Counted from the stretch's first letter, positions 44,874 through 54,280 are shown. The stretch: DNA of 64,000 nucleotides from CABQCM01 sp965145485 (GCA_965145485.1 CBCTCU010000001.1:62001-126000), one strand, 5' to 3'. Program-made: numbers and translations. The notes: generated by a model from the sequence alone, not told the origin.

Positions 44874-46079
44874 TTACATAAGCCGGTACTCATGGATCTG
44901 CGCAGCTTTATCCCGCAAAAACAGCAGCAGGGCCTGCTCCTGTTCCACAGGGAAGGTGCAAGGAATCCACAGCGTTTTGGCAAATGGGCCTTTCTGGTAG
45001 GTTCCGTAGCTGTCCTGCGTCTTTTTAGCAAACTGCCCGTGGATGCGGATGGCCCGTTTACCGACACGGTAGCTCTCCAGATGAAGCATGGTAAAGGTAA
45101 ATTCTACCCGTTCTTCCATGCTGCCGCTGTAACCGGCATAGTACAGCCGGTCCTGCGCGAGGTAGACCCGCTGCACTAAGGAGGTGCCGGAGCAGTTTGC
45201 CCAATACATCAAAAGCGGGATAAAAGAAAAAGCGGCGGCAGCCATCAACGCCAAAAACGGCGCTCTCAGCAGCCGGACGGTCAAAAGCTCCTGTGAGTTC
45301 TTTGTGAGAGCAAGCACAGATCCTGAAATCAGGCAGACGCCGGGGCAAACCAGCAAAGCGAGTATTTTCGGCAGCCGCAAATACCGTTTCCGGCGAGCCG
45401 GGTCGGTTTCCAGCACCAGGACATCCGACTGGACGGCGGCCTGCTTTTCCTGCGAGCGTTTATCTTCGTGCTCTGCCTTGTCCCCCTGATAGCCGGAGAT
45501 AAATGAAAGAATAAGCGGTACCAGAAGGAGCAGCAGGGCGGTCAGTGCAATCATACAAATGAATGCGCTGCTTGCAGCCCTTGACAATGGCGCAAAGGTG
45601 ACGATACAGACCAGCAGCGTCAGCAGCTCCAAAATCAGCAGATAGAAGCCCACCGGCAGAAAGACATTTAAAAACCGTTTGCCCTTAAGGGAATACCGTT
45701 TGCTTTTCTCCAGGTTACGCAGTCCCTTTCCTTGAATATATCCGGCCGTTAAATCTGAGACCGTCTGCGCATTGGAGAGGTTGGCAAACAGCAGCAAAGC
45801 GGTGACAGCAAACAGGATGCCGCGGCTTTTCTCGGCTGTATCTTTTACTCTTCCTTTCGCTGCAGCGAGAAAGGTCAAAATGATTTTGACGATCAGGGTG
45901 AGGTATATCGGTCCGAACAGCATGAAAAACATCCGCAGATTGAAAAACATTTCTTCGGATAATCCAAGCCGGCTGGCCGGCACAAGGGAGAGCAATAGGC
46001 CGACGGCGATAAATATTGCGTAGGACACCGCAACCTTAAGCATCCATCTTCCAAATCGTGCACTTCGTTTTTTCTGCAT
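44874..46079 (-). CDS. Multipass membrane protein of unknown function
   Basis: 401 residues with about seven hydrophobic segments. A basic N-terminus (MQKKRSARFGRWML) precedes the first segment. A central charged loop contains YQGDKAEHEDKRSQEKQAA. The C-terminal 100 residues are hydrophilic, probably cytoplasmic. I do not recognise the family. ATG 46079 is selected because GGAGGTAAGGGTG precedes it; the open frame continues upstream. The gene precedes the 272-residue membrane protein in the same orientation. Confidence 0.6.
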   Translation of the reverse strand: MQKKRSARFGRWMLKVAVSYAIFIAVGLLLSLVPASRLGLSEEMFFNLRMFFMLFGPIYLTLIVKIILTFLAAAKGRVKDTAEKSRGILFAVTALLLFANLSNAQTVSDLTAGYIQGKGLRNLEKSKRYSLKGKRFLNVFLPVGFYLLILELLTLLVCIVTFAPLSRAASSAFICMIALTALLLLLVPLILSFISGYQGDKAEHEDKRSQEKQAAVQSDVLVLETDPARRKRYLRLPKILALLVCPGVCLISGSVLALTKNSQELLTVRLLRAPFLALMAAAAFSFIPLLMYWANCSGTSLVQRVYLAQDRLYYAGYSGSMEERVEFTFTMLHLESYRVGKRAIRIHGQFAKKTQDSYGTYQKGPFAKTLWIPCTFPVEQEQALLLFLRDKAAQIHEYRLM

Positions 46080-46084
46080 CACCC

Positions 46085-46903
46085 TTACCTCCGATCCGCT
46101 GGCTTTGCATTTCGTGGATTTGGAAATGCCAAACATCCGGCCGTTACCGCCATGATATCGATAAAGGTGCGGAGGATCAGGTCGGGGATGTCGGCGGCAA
46201 ACACCAGCGGCATAAAGAAGTTGAAGAGCAGCAAATCCACACCAAACAGCAGGCCGCCCAGGATAAGCGCCCGCTTTATGCGATTCATGCTGCCGATATT
46301 AAGATTCAGCCATGTCATCACACAGGAAATCGCAATGCCTGTCAGCAAACACCACAGTACCGTTTCCAACGATTTTACATCAAAGGAAGAGTAAATGCCA
46401 AAAATGAGATACTGTATCATCCGCCCGGCAAAGAAGCAGGCGGTGACAAGCAGCGCTGGAAGAATAGGGGAAGGCAGCTTCTCTTTATCCGCCCGGCGTG
46501 CAGGGTTCCCAAACAGCCATCCCAGCAGCAGGCCCATGACGATCAGCGCCAGGCTGTCCGCAATAGGGTAGGTGATCCGATCTAAAGACGCCACATGCGG
46601 CAGAGGCTCTAAAAGATACACGATCCATACGACGCAGCAGGAAAGGCCGTATTTCAGCCCCTGCAAAATCCGATTCCCGCCCATTTGTTTCCGGACAAGC
46701 AGGAACAGCGAGGCGATCAGGGAGTAAGCGAAAATCCCATAGACAGTAAAAGCCAGCGGCATGGTGCCGTTTTGGGCGAAAATACTGGGCGCCAGGACCG
46801 TCTGCTCGCCGGCCGGGATGGAAAGCTGCCCGATGATGCGGACGATAGTAGTGGCAAGCCCGATCAAAAGGATTTTCAGGATATTTTTAACAGTGTTTTT
46901 CAT
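46085..46903 (-). CDS. Membrane protein of unknown function
   Basis: 272 residues with about seven or eight transmembrane segments. The sequence NIGSMNRIKRALILGGLLFGVDLLLFNFFMPLVFA lies near the C-terminus. No family recognised. It overlaps the flavodoxin gene's end by four bases at its start (ATG 46903), and ends six bases before the next membrane gene's start. The two membrane proteins and the flavodoxin-type genes are therefore likely cotranscribed. Confidence 0.65.
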   Translation of the reverse strand: MKNTVKNILKILLIGLATTIVRIIGQLSIPAGEQTVLAPSIFAQNGTMPLAFTVYGIFAYSLIASLFLLVRKQMGGNRILQGLKYGLSCCVVWIVYLLEPLPHVASLDRITYPIADSLALIVMGLLLGWLFGNPARRADKEKLPSPILPALLVTACFFAGRMIQYLIFGIYSSFDVKSLETVLWCLLTGIAISCVMTWLNLNIGSMNRIKRALILGGLLFGVDLLLFNFFMPLVFAADIPDLILRTFIDIMAVTAGCLAFPNPRNAKPADRR

Positions 46904-47442
46904 TTTGTTTCCCTTTGTATTTCCAAAACAATCGGTCCCAACGTACTGAAGTCTGTGAAATCCACTTGCTTTCCATAGGTCTCTATGAGCGCCCGGTTTT
47001 CCGCCGTTTGTTTTTCAAGTGGTGTCCCGCGCAGAGATCGGTACAGCAGCTTCATCATCGTCCGGTGGCCGAAAGAGAGGTTTTGATAATCGATCCCGCC
47101 GCGAAGATGAAAAATCTTCGCCCGGTCAAGCTGTTCTGCGGGAAGCTGCTTTTGAAGGGAAGCGCGGATATTGTCCCGGTTTTCCGGTTCATTTGGGTCA
47201 GCCAGTCCTACGGTAACGAGTATTCGTTTTTGTCCGTCCTTAAGGGAAAAGTCCCGCAGGGTCTTCACCAGTCCCATGACGCCGCCGGCATACAGACCGC
47301 CAAGATAGACGATGGTTTTCATACCGCAAAGGTCCGGTGCGTCTTTGTAACTGACCGCGGGAATACCGGTCTGCTTAGACAGACTTTCCGCATACCGGCG
47401 GGTGCTGCCGTATCGGCTGCCGTAAAGGATGATATGTTCCAT
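46900..47442 (-). CDS. Flavodoxin-domain protein
   Basis: 180 residues. It begins MEHIILYGSRYGSTRRYAESLSKQTG, the FMN phosphate loop of flavodoxin_5 domains, and has IVYLGGLYAGGVMGLVKTL in the middle. It resembles menaquinone-dependent protoporphyrinogen-oxidase-type flavodoxin proteins. ATG 47442 follows TAGGAGGATAATT. It overlaps the start of the adjacent membrane protein. Confidence 0.82.
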   Translation of the reverse strand: MEHIILYGSRYGSTRRYAESLSKQTGIPAVSYKDAPDLCGMKTIVYLGGLYAGGVMGLVKTLRDFSLKDGQKRILVTVGLADPNEPENRDNIRASLQKQLPAEQLDRAKIFHLRGGIDYQNLSFGHRTMMKLLYRSLRGTPLEKQTAENRALIETYGKQVDFTDFSTLGPIVLEIQRETK

Positions 47443-47452
47443 AATTATCCTC

Positions 47453-48199
47453 CTATTCACTATGCCATTTGTCACGCTTCAAAAGCGCAAAAAGGAAGCG
47501 GCCATGAAAGAGAGAAGACAAAATCATAAATATGTCCGCAATAGGGATGAACAGAAAAGAGGGCATCATGACCCGCGTAAATCGGTTTGGCGACACTCGG
47601 CCTCTGCGAATCGCTGACGAAAGACGAGCCATACAGAATAATACGCCGCTGTTGAGAAAAAGCCATGTGAATATCTGGATAGCAAGGGAGAGCCACAATT
47701 CTCCCGCAGCGGCACCGGCACTGAAAAGGGATAACGCTATTTGAAGCAGGACGATTCCGATAAGGATCGGGCAGACGATCCCCAATACCCGAAGCATCAC
47801 ACCACCGCCGACTCCGATCCCTCCGCACCAAGGGATCTCTGCCCTTTCGCACCACGCCTGAAGCATATGCAGGGCGGGTCGGTTTTGTTTTCCCTCCACA
47901 AAGCCGTTGTTGGAAAATGCATATAACCGGAACCGACAGGGATTGCTTTTGCAATAGCTTTCCGCCAGGGTGAGAAATTCCACGACATGGGACGGAAGGC
48001 CATCTACATAAAGAGGTACGAAAAGGCATACTGCATCCATGCCGGGAAGCAACTCTAAAACCTTTTGAAAATCCTGCCGGCTGCTGAGGGATACTGCCTT
48101 TTTTTGGACGCCCGGAAGAAACATCCGGAATAACCCTGAGAAAAAACGGGAGGCGCCGCCTTTTTTCTTTGGACTTGCATTCAAGATCAGGAGCTTCAT
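47453..48199 (-). CDS. Flavodoxin-like protein fused to a membrane domain
   Basis: 248 residues. The N-terminal half starts MKLLILNASPKKKGGASRFFSGLFR, the NADPH-dependent FMN-reductase fold, with VCLFVPLYVDGLPSHVVEFL. The C-terminal half has about three hydrophobic segments (LRVLGIVCPILIGIVLL, LWLSLAIQIFTWLFL and a later one). This is unusual for a soluble flavin protein and may place it at the membrane. It overlaps the next gene's end by four bases. Confidence 0.75.
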   Translation of the reverse strand: MKLLILNASPKKKGGASRFFSGLFRMFLPGVQKKAVSLSSRQDFQKVLELLPGMDAVCLFVPLYVDGLPSHVVEFLTLAESYCKSNPCRFRLYAFSNNGFVEGKQNRPALHMLQAWCERAEIPWCGGIGVGGGVMLRVLGIVCPILIGIVLLQIALSLFSAGAAAGELWLSLAIQIFTWLFLNSGVLFCMARLSSAIRRGRVSPNRFTRVMMPSFLFIPIADIFMILSSLFHGRFLFALLKRDKWHSE

Positions 48200-48693
48200 A
48201 AGCCGGCCTCCTTTAGCTGCTCGATATTTTCGAAGAAGGCCACATCCGCTTTCTCATAGTCCAGATTTAGGCGGTTGCGCTCTACAACCTCTTTTGCTGT
48301 TTCTTGCTCAAATTCGGTGCATTCCCCGTAAAAGTAAACACGCAGCAGCTTCCGGTGCGGATAGCGGCTGATATGATGCGTTTGCCCGCCCCGCCAGGTG
48401 AAGAAAGGAAGAGAACCTCCAATCGCACGATCCAGGATGGCTTTGACAGGACTGCTGTATCCGCCGTAGCAGCACCGGCTAACAATAATCAGCGGGTCAC
48501 TCTGGCCGATGAGTGCTCCGATGTGCTGCATAGAGTCCTTCATGATACAAAAACCGGCGTTCTTCAGCCAGCACTTGAAACAGCCACGACAGGGAGCATA
48601 CTGGTTGTTTGCATGAATGACGACCAGATCCTCATCCGAGTTTTTCGGGGAAAAGGATACTTCTTCGCTAAGGTCGTGGATGATCACCTTCAT
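48196..48693 (-). CDS. Iron-sulfur flavoprotein-like protein
   Basis: 165 residues. It has a flavodoxin-like core with CRGCFKCWLKNAGFCIMKD, a CxxCxxC...C pattern typical of NADPH-dependent FMN reductase-like iron-sulfur flavoproteins, and SRCCYGGYSSPVKAILDRAIG. ATG 48693 follows TTAGGAGAACTTGATTT. It is the first gene of the minus-strand run 48693 to 44874. Confidence 0.8.
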   Translation of the reverse strand: MKVIIHDLSEEVSFSPKNSDEDLVVIHANNQYAPCRGCFKCWLKNAGFCIMKDSMQHIGALIGQSDPLIIVSRCCYGGYSSPVKAILDRAIGGSLPFFTWRGGQTHHISRYPHRKLLRVYFYGECTEFEQETAKEVVERNRLNLDYEKADVAFFENIEQLKEAGL

Positions 48694-49469
48694 AAATCAA
48701 GTTCTCCTAAAAAATAGTTTTCCCGTTCGAGTTTTGCCGATAAGACATTATGGTCTGTTTTGGAAGACGCTTTTGGCGAATAACTCCCAAAGAAAAACTG
48801 CATTTCAGTTTCTGCCAAATACAATAATCCATTTTGATTATACAATATGCAGCATTAAGCGACTATCTGTTTTCAGTAAAATCTATGTAAAATATATGGG
48901 GTGATCAAGCAAGGGGGATAAAACAAACTATGATCTTCACATCAATGCCAGAGCAATTTATAGAAGATATAATTTATGAAGTATGCTCGTGCTTTTGTCC
49001 GTCTATATGCATATCACTTGACACAACTGAATAGGGTATAAAACTCGAAATGAAAGAGCCGGCAAGCCGCCGGTCATGGTCGCACTGCCCATAAGCGAAC
49101 GGTCTGCCCGTAAAGTCGATACATGGTTTCATCAAGGAAAAGCGAGAACAAAAACTTCCGCTGATTTGGTGATTGTGTGTCGGCTCTTTTTGTTTGCCGA
49201 TGACAACTAAATACACATCCGCTGAAGTAGATACGCCTTTGCGATGACAAGGGCGAAAGGGGTGTGTTTCCTTATCAGAGCGGAACAGAAATTCGGCAGC
49301 ATTCTTAGCAGGAGTGTTGCCGAATTTTTTATCCCTAAAACTTGGTGCAGATGAAAACTCGCCATATGTAGAAACAGTCGGCAAAAATATATTGTTTTCT
49401 TGTTTCTCAAGTGGCCTCACAATATTACATAAATACCTGAAATTTATTTTTATGAAGGAGATATGTGAA
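48694..49469 (+). other. Gap at the right part of the island
   Basis: AT-rich, without a convincing gene. A 34-codon frame starts at ATG 48930 after AAGGGGG but has no recognisable homology. A long-range stem AAAGAGCCG (49049-49057) with CGGCTCTTT (49181-49189) is present. The long minus-strand frame here has no protein-like signature. Confidence 0.35.
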
Positions 49470-49533
49470 ATGAAAACAGAGAAAACATTTGGAAGCAGAA
49501 CATTTTGGCTCATATTATCCGTCATACTGAAGC

Positions 49534-49851
49534 AATTGGTCAAAGCAAGCGATTCGAAGGATTATTGAGAATAAACACTATGCCGGAGATCAGGAATATC
49601 CTTCAATTATAGACCCGGTAACTTATGAAGAAACCAATGCTCTCCGTTTAGGAAAAGGCGGAGACAGGGAAAAAGATACCCCGGAAATCCACTATCTGAA
49701 GTACCATACGAAATGTATGCAGTGTGGATGCCGCTATACAAGAAAAAGCCACTATAGCGGACAGAGAGAACGCTGCATTTGTTCAAACGGGTGCAAAACG
49801 CCGAGGTATTTAGATGATGAAACCTTAACGAAACAAGCGATGCAAGGATAG
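49534..49851 (+). pseudogene. Serine recombinase remnant (C-terminal part)
   Basis: 106 codons read NWSKQAIRRIIENKHYAGD, then PSIIDPVTYEETNALR, then a zinc-ribbon-type region with CMQCGCRY and CICSNGCKTPRYLDDETL. This is the recombinase and zinc beta-ribbon region of large serine recombinases. The N-terminal catalytic part is gone and no start codon fits; an adjacent ATG at 49470 with a strong AAGGAG opens a different phase and stops after 33 codons, as expected from a frameshift or deletion. It is evidence that the island was once mobile. Confidence 0.75.
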
Positions 49852-50143
49852 TTTTTCAGTACCCCTTCCAGGGGGCAGCAAGTTCTGACCCCTCCGGGGT
49901 TTGAGCAGACACTCGTTTACTAGTGGTTTTGATTACGATCTACCGAAGTAAAACAAACCCCCGCTCCTACCGGGGACAGGCAGAGCAAGCGATAGCGGCA
50001 TGCCGCCCAAGGCAAAGCAAAGGCATATGAGAAGCAAACGAGGCCGTACGGGTGGACGCTATCGGATGGAGCCTGCGCGGCAGCTCTAGGTTTGCCGTCT
50101 ACTGTGAGTACGCCATGTTTTCGATAATTCTTTCAAAAAAGGC
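49852..50143 (+). other. Gap at the island-to-core junction
   Basis: Several short hairpins occur (for example CCCCTTCCAGGGG near 49863, CCCGCTCCTACCGGGG near 49964). No gene is recognised. I did not find a repeat of the 3' end of tRNA-Cys, so the exact right edge of the island is not defined. Confidence 0.35.
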
Positions 50144-50172
50144 TTGATAAATCCAAATGACTGTGGTATACT
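50144..50172 (+). promoter_or_regulatory. Promoter of the radical SAM gene
   Basis: TTGATA (50144-50149), a 17-base spacer and TATACT (50167-50172). The start of transcription falls within the LexA box that follows. Confidence 0.75.
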
Positions 50173-50179
50173 TCTGATA

Positions 50180-50191
50180 GAACAAATGTTC
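50180..50191 (+). promoter_or_regulatory. LexA (SOS) operator
   Basis: GAACAAATGTTC matches the Gram-positive LexA consensus GAAC-N4-GTTC exactly. Its position just after the -10 box would block transcription until DNA damage. Confidence 0.78.
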
Positions 50192-50208
50192 TACAGGCGG
50201 TGATCTGG

Positions 50209-51447
50209 ATGTTTCAATGGATCGGCGATAAAACTCTTTCGTTGGAGGATAGGGTTTCCCAGATGCAGGAGGATGCGGCATACGACGTCGCTGACAACGA
50301 CGAGGCGGTGATGCCCGATCTGTCCTTTATCCGGGAGACGATAAGGGCGAAAAGGTCGCCTCCCAAGGTGCCGAAGGTCTTTTTATCCAACGACTGCACC
50401 TTTAACTGCGCTTATTGCGGCTGCCGCTGCGGTAACGAAGGTAGGCAGCGCTATGTCTGGAAGCCGCGTGAGCTGGCTGAATTTGCGGTTAAGCAGGCCG
50501 AGGAAAACCGGCATGGCGTTTTTATTACCTCGTCGATTTACCGCAACGCCGACTATACCGAGGAGCTGATTGTCGAGACCTTGCGTATTATCCGCGACGA
50601 GATCGGCTACCGCGGTTATGTCCATGCGAAAATCATGCCGGGGGCGGACCCGCTGCTGATTTACCGGGCCGGCCAGTTCGCCGACCGGCTGAGCGTCAAT
50701 ATTGAGGTGGCCAAAAGCGAGGGCTATTCCAAAATCGCACACGATAAAAACCGGACGAATATATTGACCCCGATGCATCAGATCAGCGAGCTGATCGCAC
50801 AGGCAAAGCGGGAAAAAAGCCGCTGGGCGCCCAAGTTCGCCACTTCCCAGACCACCCAGCTGATGGCCGGCAGCATACAGGAGAACGACCGCACCATATT
50901 GACCCTGGCCAATGCGCTGTATGCGAAATACAATTTGAAGCGGGTGTATTACACCCCCTTTCACTATCGCCACGAGGCCGCTGGATACGAGGGCCTTCCC
51001 ATGGTCGAGACCCCACGGTGGCGGGTACGCCGGCTGTATCAGGCCGACCGGCTCATGCAGCTATATGGCTTTACCCCGGAGGAAATCGCCCCCGACAGTC
51101 AACTGAATTTATCCGAGATGCTCGATCCCAAAGCGGCGTGGGCGCTGCGCCATCTCGATTTGTTCCCGGTAGAGGTCAATCGGGCGGATTATGAAACCCT
51201 GATTCGCGTTCCTGGGATCGGCACGACCTATGCCAGCCGTATTGTCAAAGCGCGGCAATATTGCACAATTTCCCATGCGGTGCTGAAAAAGCTGGGGGTA
51301 TCCCTCAAGCGCAGCCGGCATTTTATTACCTGCAATGGCGTTTACGATGGGGCCACCGTGGATAACGACGCGGTTCTTATCCCATTCCTGGCCGATCCGG
51401 CGGATGCGGGCGCTTATCAGACCAATCTGCTGGACAAAGCCATGTAG
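50209..51447 (+). CDS. DNA modification/repair radical SAM protein (TIGR03916 type)
   Basis: 412 residues. The radical SAM cluster motif is CTFNCAYCGC, followed by the family-typical YVWKPRELAEFAV. A C-terminal helix-hairpin-helix domain (NRADYETLIRVPGIGTTYASRIVKARQ) predicts DNA binding. This family is predicted to act on DNA and is usually beside a uracil-DNA-glycosylase-like protein; no such partner is seen here. ATG 50209 is preferred over GTG 50200. The SOS box upstream suggests a DNA-damage role. Confidence 0.85.
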   Translation: MFQWIGDKTLSLEDRVSQMQEDAAYDVADNDEAVMPDLSFIRETIRAKRSPPKVPKVFLSNDCTFNCAYCGCRCGNEGRQRYVWKPRELAEFAVKQAEENRHGVFITSSIYRNADYTEELIVETLRIIRDEIGYRGYVHAKIMPGADPLLIYRAGQFADRLSVNIEVAKSEGYSKIAHDKNRTNILTPMHQISELIAQAKREKSRWAPKFATSQTTQLMAGSIQENDRTILTLANALYAKYNLKRVYYTPFHYRHEAAGYEGLPMVETPRWRVRRLYQADRLMQLYGFTPEEIAPDSQLNLSEMLDPKAAWALRHLDLFPVEVNRADYETLIRVPGIGTTYASRIVKARQYCTISHAVLKKLGVSLKRSRHFITCNGVYDGATVDNDAVLIPFLADPADAGAYQTNLLDKAM

Positions 51448-51514
51448 CGTGGGAAAGGCCCGCGCTTTCCAAGCGGAGAAGCCACAGCGCATCCGGCATC
51501 AAACGACCGTCCGT

Positions 51515-51562
51515 AAAAAATTGCACAGGGGTTTGCCAACCGGCAAGCCCCTGTGCAATTTT
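51515..51562. terminator. Bidirectional terminator between the radical SAM and helicase genes
   Basis: A long hairpin (AAAATTGCACAGGGG plus an inner GCC/GGC) with A and T runs on both ends. It separates two convergent genes. Confidence 0.85.
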
Positions 51563-51741
51563 CGTTGGAGAGGGAAACCGCCGCGGCTTAGCCGGCGGTT
51601 AGGACGGTTTGATTTCAGCATGACAAGACGAGCGGTAGGCGAGGGGATGAAAGCCTGTCCCTTCCCGTCTTGAGCGAAGGCCAAGCCGGGCGGGGAAAGC
51701 GGCAGTATATACCGCCTGCTTTGAAGCCGCTGCACACTCTG

Positions 51742-54090
51742 TCACAAGCGAAACTCCCTGAGCGCGTGCTCCAACTGGTCCTGATGATGCAGAAAACGCA
51801 GATGAGACCAGTGTTCGGGAAACAGGCGCCGGTATTGGATGGTGTCAAAGCGTGTGTCAATCAGCAGCACCAGCCCGTAATCGCTCTCGCTGCGGATTAC
51901 CCTTCCGGCCGCTTGAAGCACCTTGTTCATACCGGGATAAACATAGGCATAATCATACCCCTGGCCGTTGAGCTGGTCAAAGTATTCCCGGATCTGTTCC
52001 TGACGCATGGACAGCCCGGGCAGCCCCGTCCCCACGATAATCGCCCCGATCAGCCGGTCGCCCTTGAGATCGATCCCCTCCGAAAAGACGCCGCCGAGCA
52101 CGCAGAAGCCGACGAGGGTATGGGGATTGGCCTGATCGAACCGATGCAGAAAATCTTCCCGTTCTTCCTCGGTCATCCGGCTTGTCTGGATCAGCACCTC
52201 GGTATCGTCAAAAAGCTGGGTGAAACAATCGGCTACCTTTTGCATGTAATCGTAAGAGGGGAAATAGACCAGATAGTTCCCTTCCCGGAACTGGATGGCG
52301 GCATGAATGGTTTTGGCGATGGGAAGATAGCTGGCCGCCCGGTCGCGGTATTTGGTGGAAATGCCGGCATGGGCCAGCAGCAGGAGCCGGCCGGGGTCGT
52401 AGGGAGAAGGCAGGCATAGCATGGGGTCTTCCACCCCGCCTCCGAGAATTTCACGGTAATAGGGCAGGGGGGTGAGGGTGGCTGAGAAAAGGACGCAGGA
52501 GACGGCGTTCCCCAGCCGTTGCCCAATGATGGCGGAGGGGTCGAGGCACATCTGGGTGACGGTGACCTCCCCCTCTTCGGCCTGCGTCAGGGTGATAAAA
52601 CGCTCGTCGTATACCTCGGCGATGGTTTGGTAAGCCCCGACCGCAAACAACAGCTCGAGCAGCTCGTCGTAAAGCGCATGCCCCTCGTGCAGGGGCAGCC
52701 ACTCCTCAGCCGCTTCGGCAAACAGGGCGAGCAGAGCGCCGAGCACAGCGTCCGGTTCGCGCTCCGCCCGGTGGGACCGTTCCCCCATTTCCCTGCGCGC
52801 ATCGAGCAGATAGCGGTTCACCTGCCGCATGGCCTTGCGCAGCGCGCTGGAGGCGGCGTCCTTGTCCCGTAGCTGACGGCTCAAACGGGAAAAGGGCGAT
52901 TTGCGAATAACGGCAGTATACATGTCCCGCACGCGGTCGGCCAGATTATGGGCCTCGTCGATGAGAAAGACGTACCGTTTCTGCTCCTCCCCGTCAAAAA
53001 AGCGGCGCAGGTAGGTGACCGGGTCAAAAACATGGTTGTAGTCGCATACCACAAGGTCCACCCACAGCGAGGCGTCGAGGGACAGCTCGTAAGGGCACAC
53101 ACGGTGGGCGCGCGCGATCTGCTCGATTACGGCGGGCGTGATGAGGTCGTGGCCCTCGAGCAGCTCCAACAGGGCGCTGTTGACCCGGTCGTAATGTCCT
53201 TTGGCATAGGGGCAGTCGACGGGATTGCACAGCGGCGCTTCGCAAAAGCAGATTTTTTCCTTGGCGCGCAGGGTCAACGATTTGAGCCGCAGCCCGCGGT
53301 CGAGCATTTGCTCGACCGCTTCCTGTGCGACCGTGCGGGTGACCGTTTTGGCCGTGAGGTAAAACATCTTGTCCAGTCCGTGACCGGTGATTGCCTTGAC
53401 CGCAGGAAAAAGGGTGGATAACGTCTTGCCGATGCCGGTCGGCGCCTGGACGTAGAGCCGCTTTTGGGCCCCAATGACGCGATACACCGCCCCGGCCAGC
53501 TTCCGTTGCCCGGGGCGGTAAGCCGGATAGGGAAAGGGCAATTGGGCAATGGAGGTGTTTCGTATAACCGCCCATTCCCTTTCAAACCGCAAAAAATCGG
53601 CGTAACGGCGGATGGTGTCGTCGAAAAAGGCATCGATTTCCCCGGCGGTGAAAACCATCCGGCTTCGCTCGAGCTCCTCGCTGTCAAGCTGGAAATAGGT
53701 CAACTGGATTCCCAGCCTCGGGGGAGGGTTCTCCATGGTATGCAGCAGCAGGTAAGCGTAGCATTTTGCCTGCCCCAGGTGCACCGCCTCCTGCCGCCGA
53801 AGCAGCTCGAGGGGCAGGGTGGTGGTCTTGATTTCATCGATATAGGTTATGCCATCCTCGGTGAAAACGCCGTCGGCCCGCCCCTGCAGCAGCACGGGCT
53901 GCCCGTCGATCTCCACCGTCCGTTTGAGCGTTACCTCCGGCTGGTAATTGTCCCCCATTGCCTTTTGGATTTTTCGATGGGCCGCGGCGCCCTCGTACAT
54001 AACAGAGGAGTCGGTGTAGCGGCTGTCGATATCGCCGCACCGCAGCACAAGCTCCACCAGGGAGCGAACCGACAGTGGGATAGGCTCCAC
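51742..54090 (-). CDS. ATP-dependent helicase of the DinG/XPD type with an N-terminal nuclease domain
   Basis: 782 residues. The N-terminal 200 residues hold a PD-(D/E)XK nuclease-like motif set: GRADGVF, ITYIDEIKTTT (ExK) and LGQAKCYAYLLL (QxxxY). The helicase has Walker A APTGIGKTLSTLF, the 4Fe-4S cysteines CFCEAPLCNPVDC and the DEAH box VFLIDEAHNLAD. The C-terminal motif VI is near the end (QAAGRVIRSESDYG). This domain order is seen in Firmicutes XPD-like proteins and suggests repair or replication restart. GTG 54090 has a better ribosome binding site than GTG 54099. Confidence 0.88.
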   Translation of the reverse strand: MEPIPLSVRSLVELVLRCGDIDSRYTDSSVMYEGAAAHRKIQKAMGDNYQPEVTLKRTVEIDGQPVLLQGRADGVFTEDGITYIDEIKTTTLPLELLRRQEAVHLGQAKCYAYLLLHTMENPPPRLGIQLTYFQLDSEELERSRMVFTAGEIDAFFDDTIRRYADFLRFEREWAVIRNTSIAQLPFPYPAYRPGQRKLAGAVYRVIGAQKRLYVQAPTGIGKTLSTLFPAVKAITGHGLDKMFYLTAKTVTRTVAQEAVEQMLDRGLRLKSLTLRAKEKICFCEAPLCNPVDCPYAKGHYDRVNSALLELLEGHDLITPAVIEQIARAHRVCPYELSLDASLWVDLVVCDYNHVFDPVTYLRRFFDGEEQKRYVFLIDEAHNLADRVRDMYTAVIRKSPFSRLSRQLRDKDAASSALRKAMRQVNRYLLDARREMGERSHRAEREPDAVLGALLALFAEAAEEWLPLHEGHALYDELLELLFAVGAYQTIAEVYDERFITLTQAEEGEVTVTQMCLDPSAIIGQRLGNAVSCVLFSATLTPLPYYREILGGGVEDPMLCLPSPYDPGRLLLLAHAGISTKYRDRAASYLPIAKTIHAAIQFREGNYLVYFPSYDYMQKVADCFTQLFDDTEVLIQTSRMTEEEREDFLHRFDQANPHTLVGFCVLGGVFSEGIDLKGDRLIGAIIVGTGLPGLSMRQEQIREYFDQLNGQGYDYAYVYPGMNKVLQAAGRVIRSESDYGLVLLIDTRFDTIQYRRLFPEHWSHLRFLHHQDQLEHALREFRL

Positions 54091-54280
54091 CGAATCCACC
54101 TCTTTTCATGGGTTATAGAATCAAGGAATACACTGGCCGGGACGTGGCGATATATTCTCCTGTGCCCTTCCAGCCGCACGGAGGATGATGCACGCCGTGC
54201 GCGTTCATATTGTAGCATAGTTGGCAGCGCCGTTCAACCCGGCCGGTCAGAAAGCACCCCCTTTCCGGCATGTTAGCGGA

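Noticed and set aside
48974..49543. Minus-strand open frame of 189 codons
   Set aside because: No ribosome binding site, no recognisable domain, overlaps the recombinase relic.
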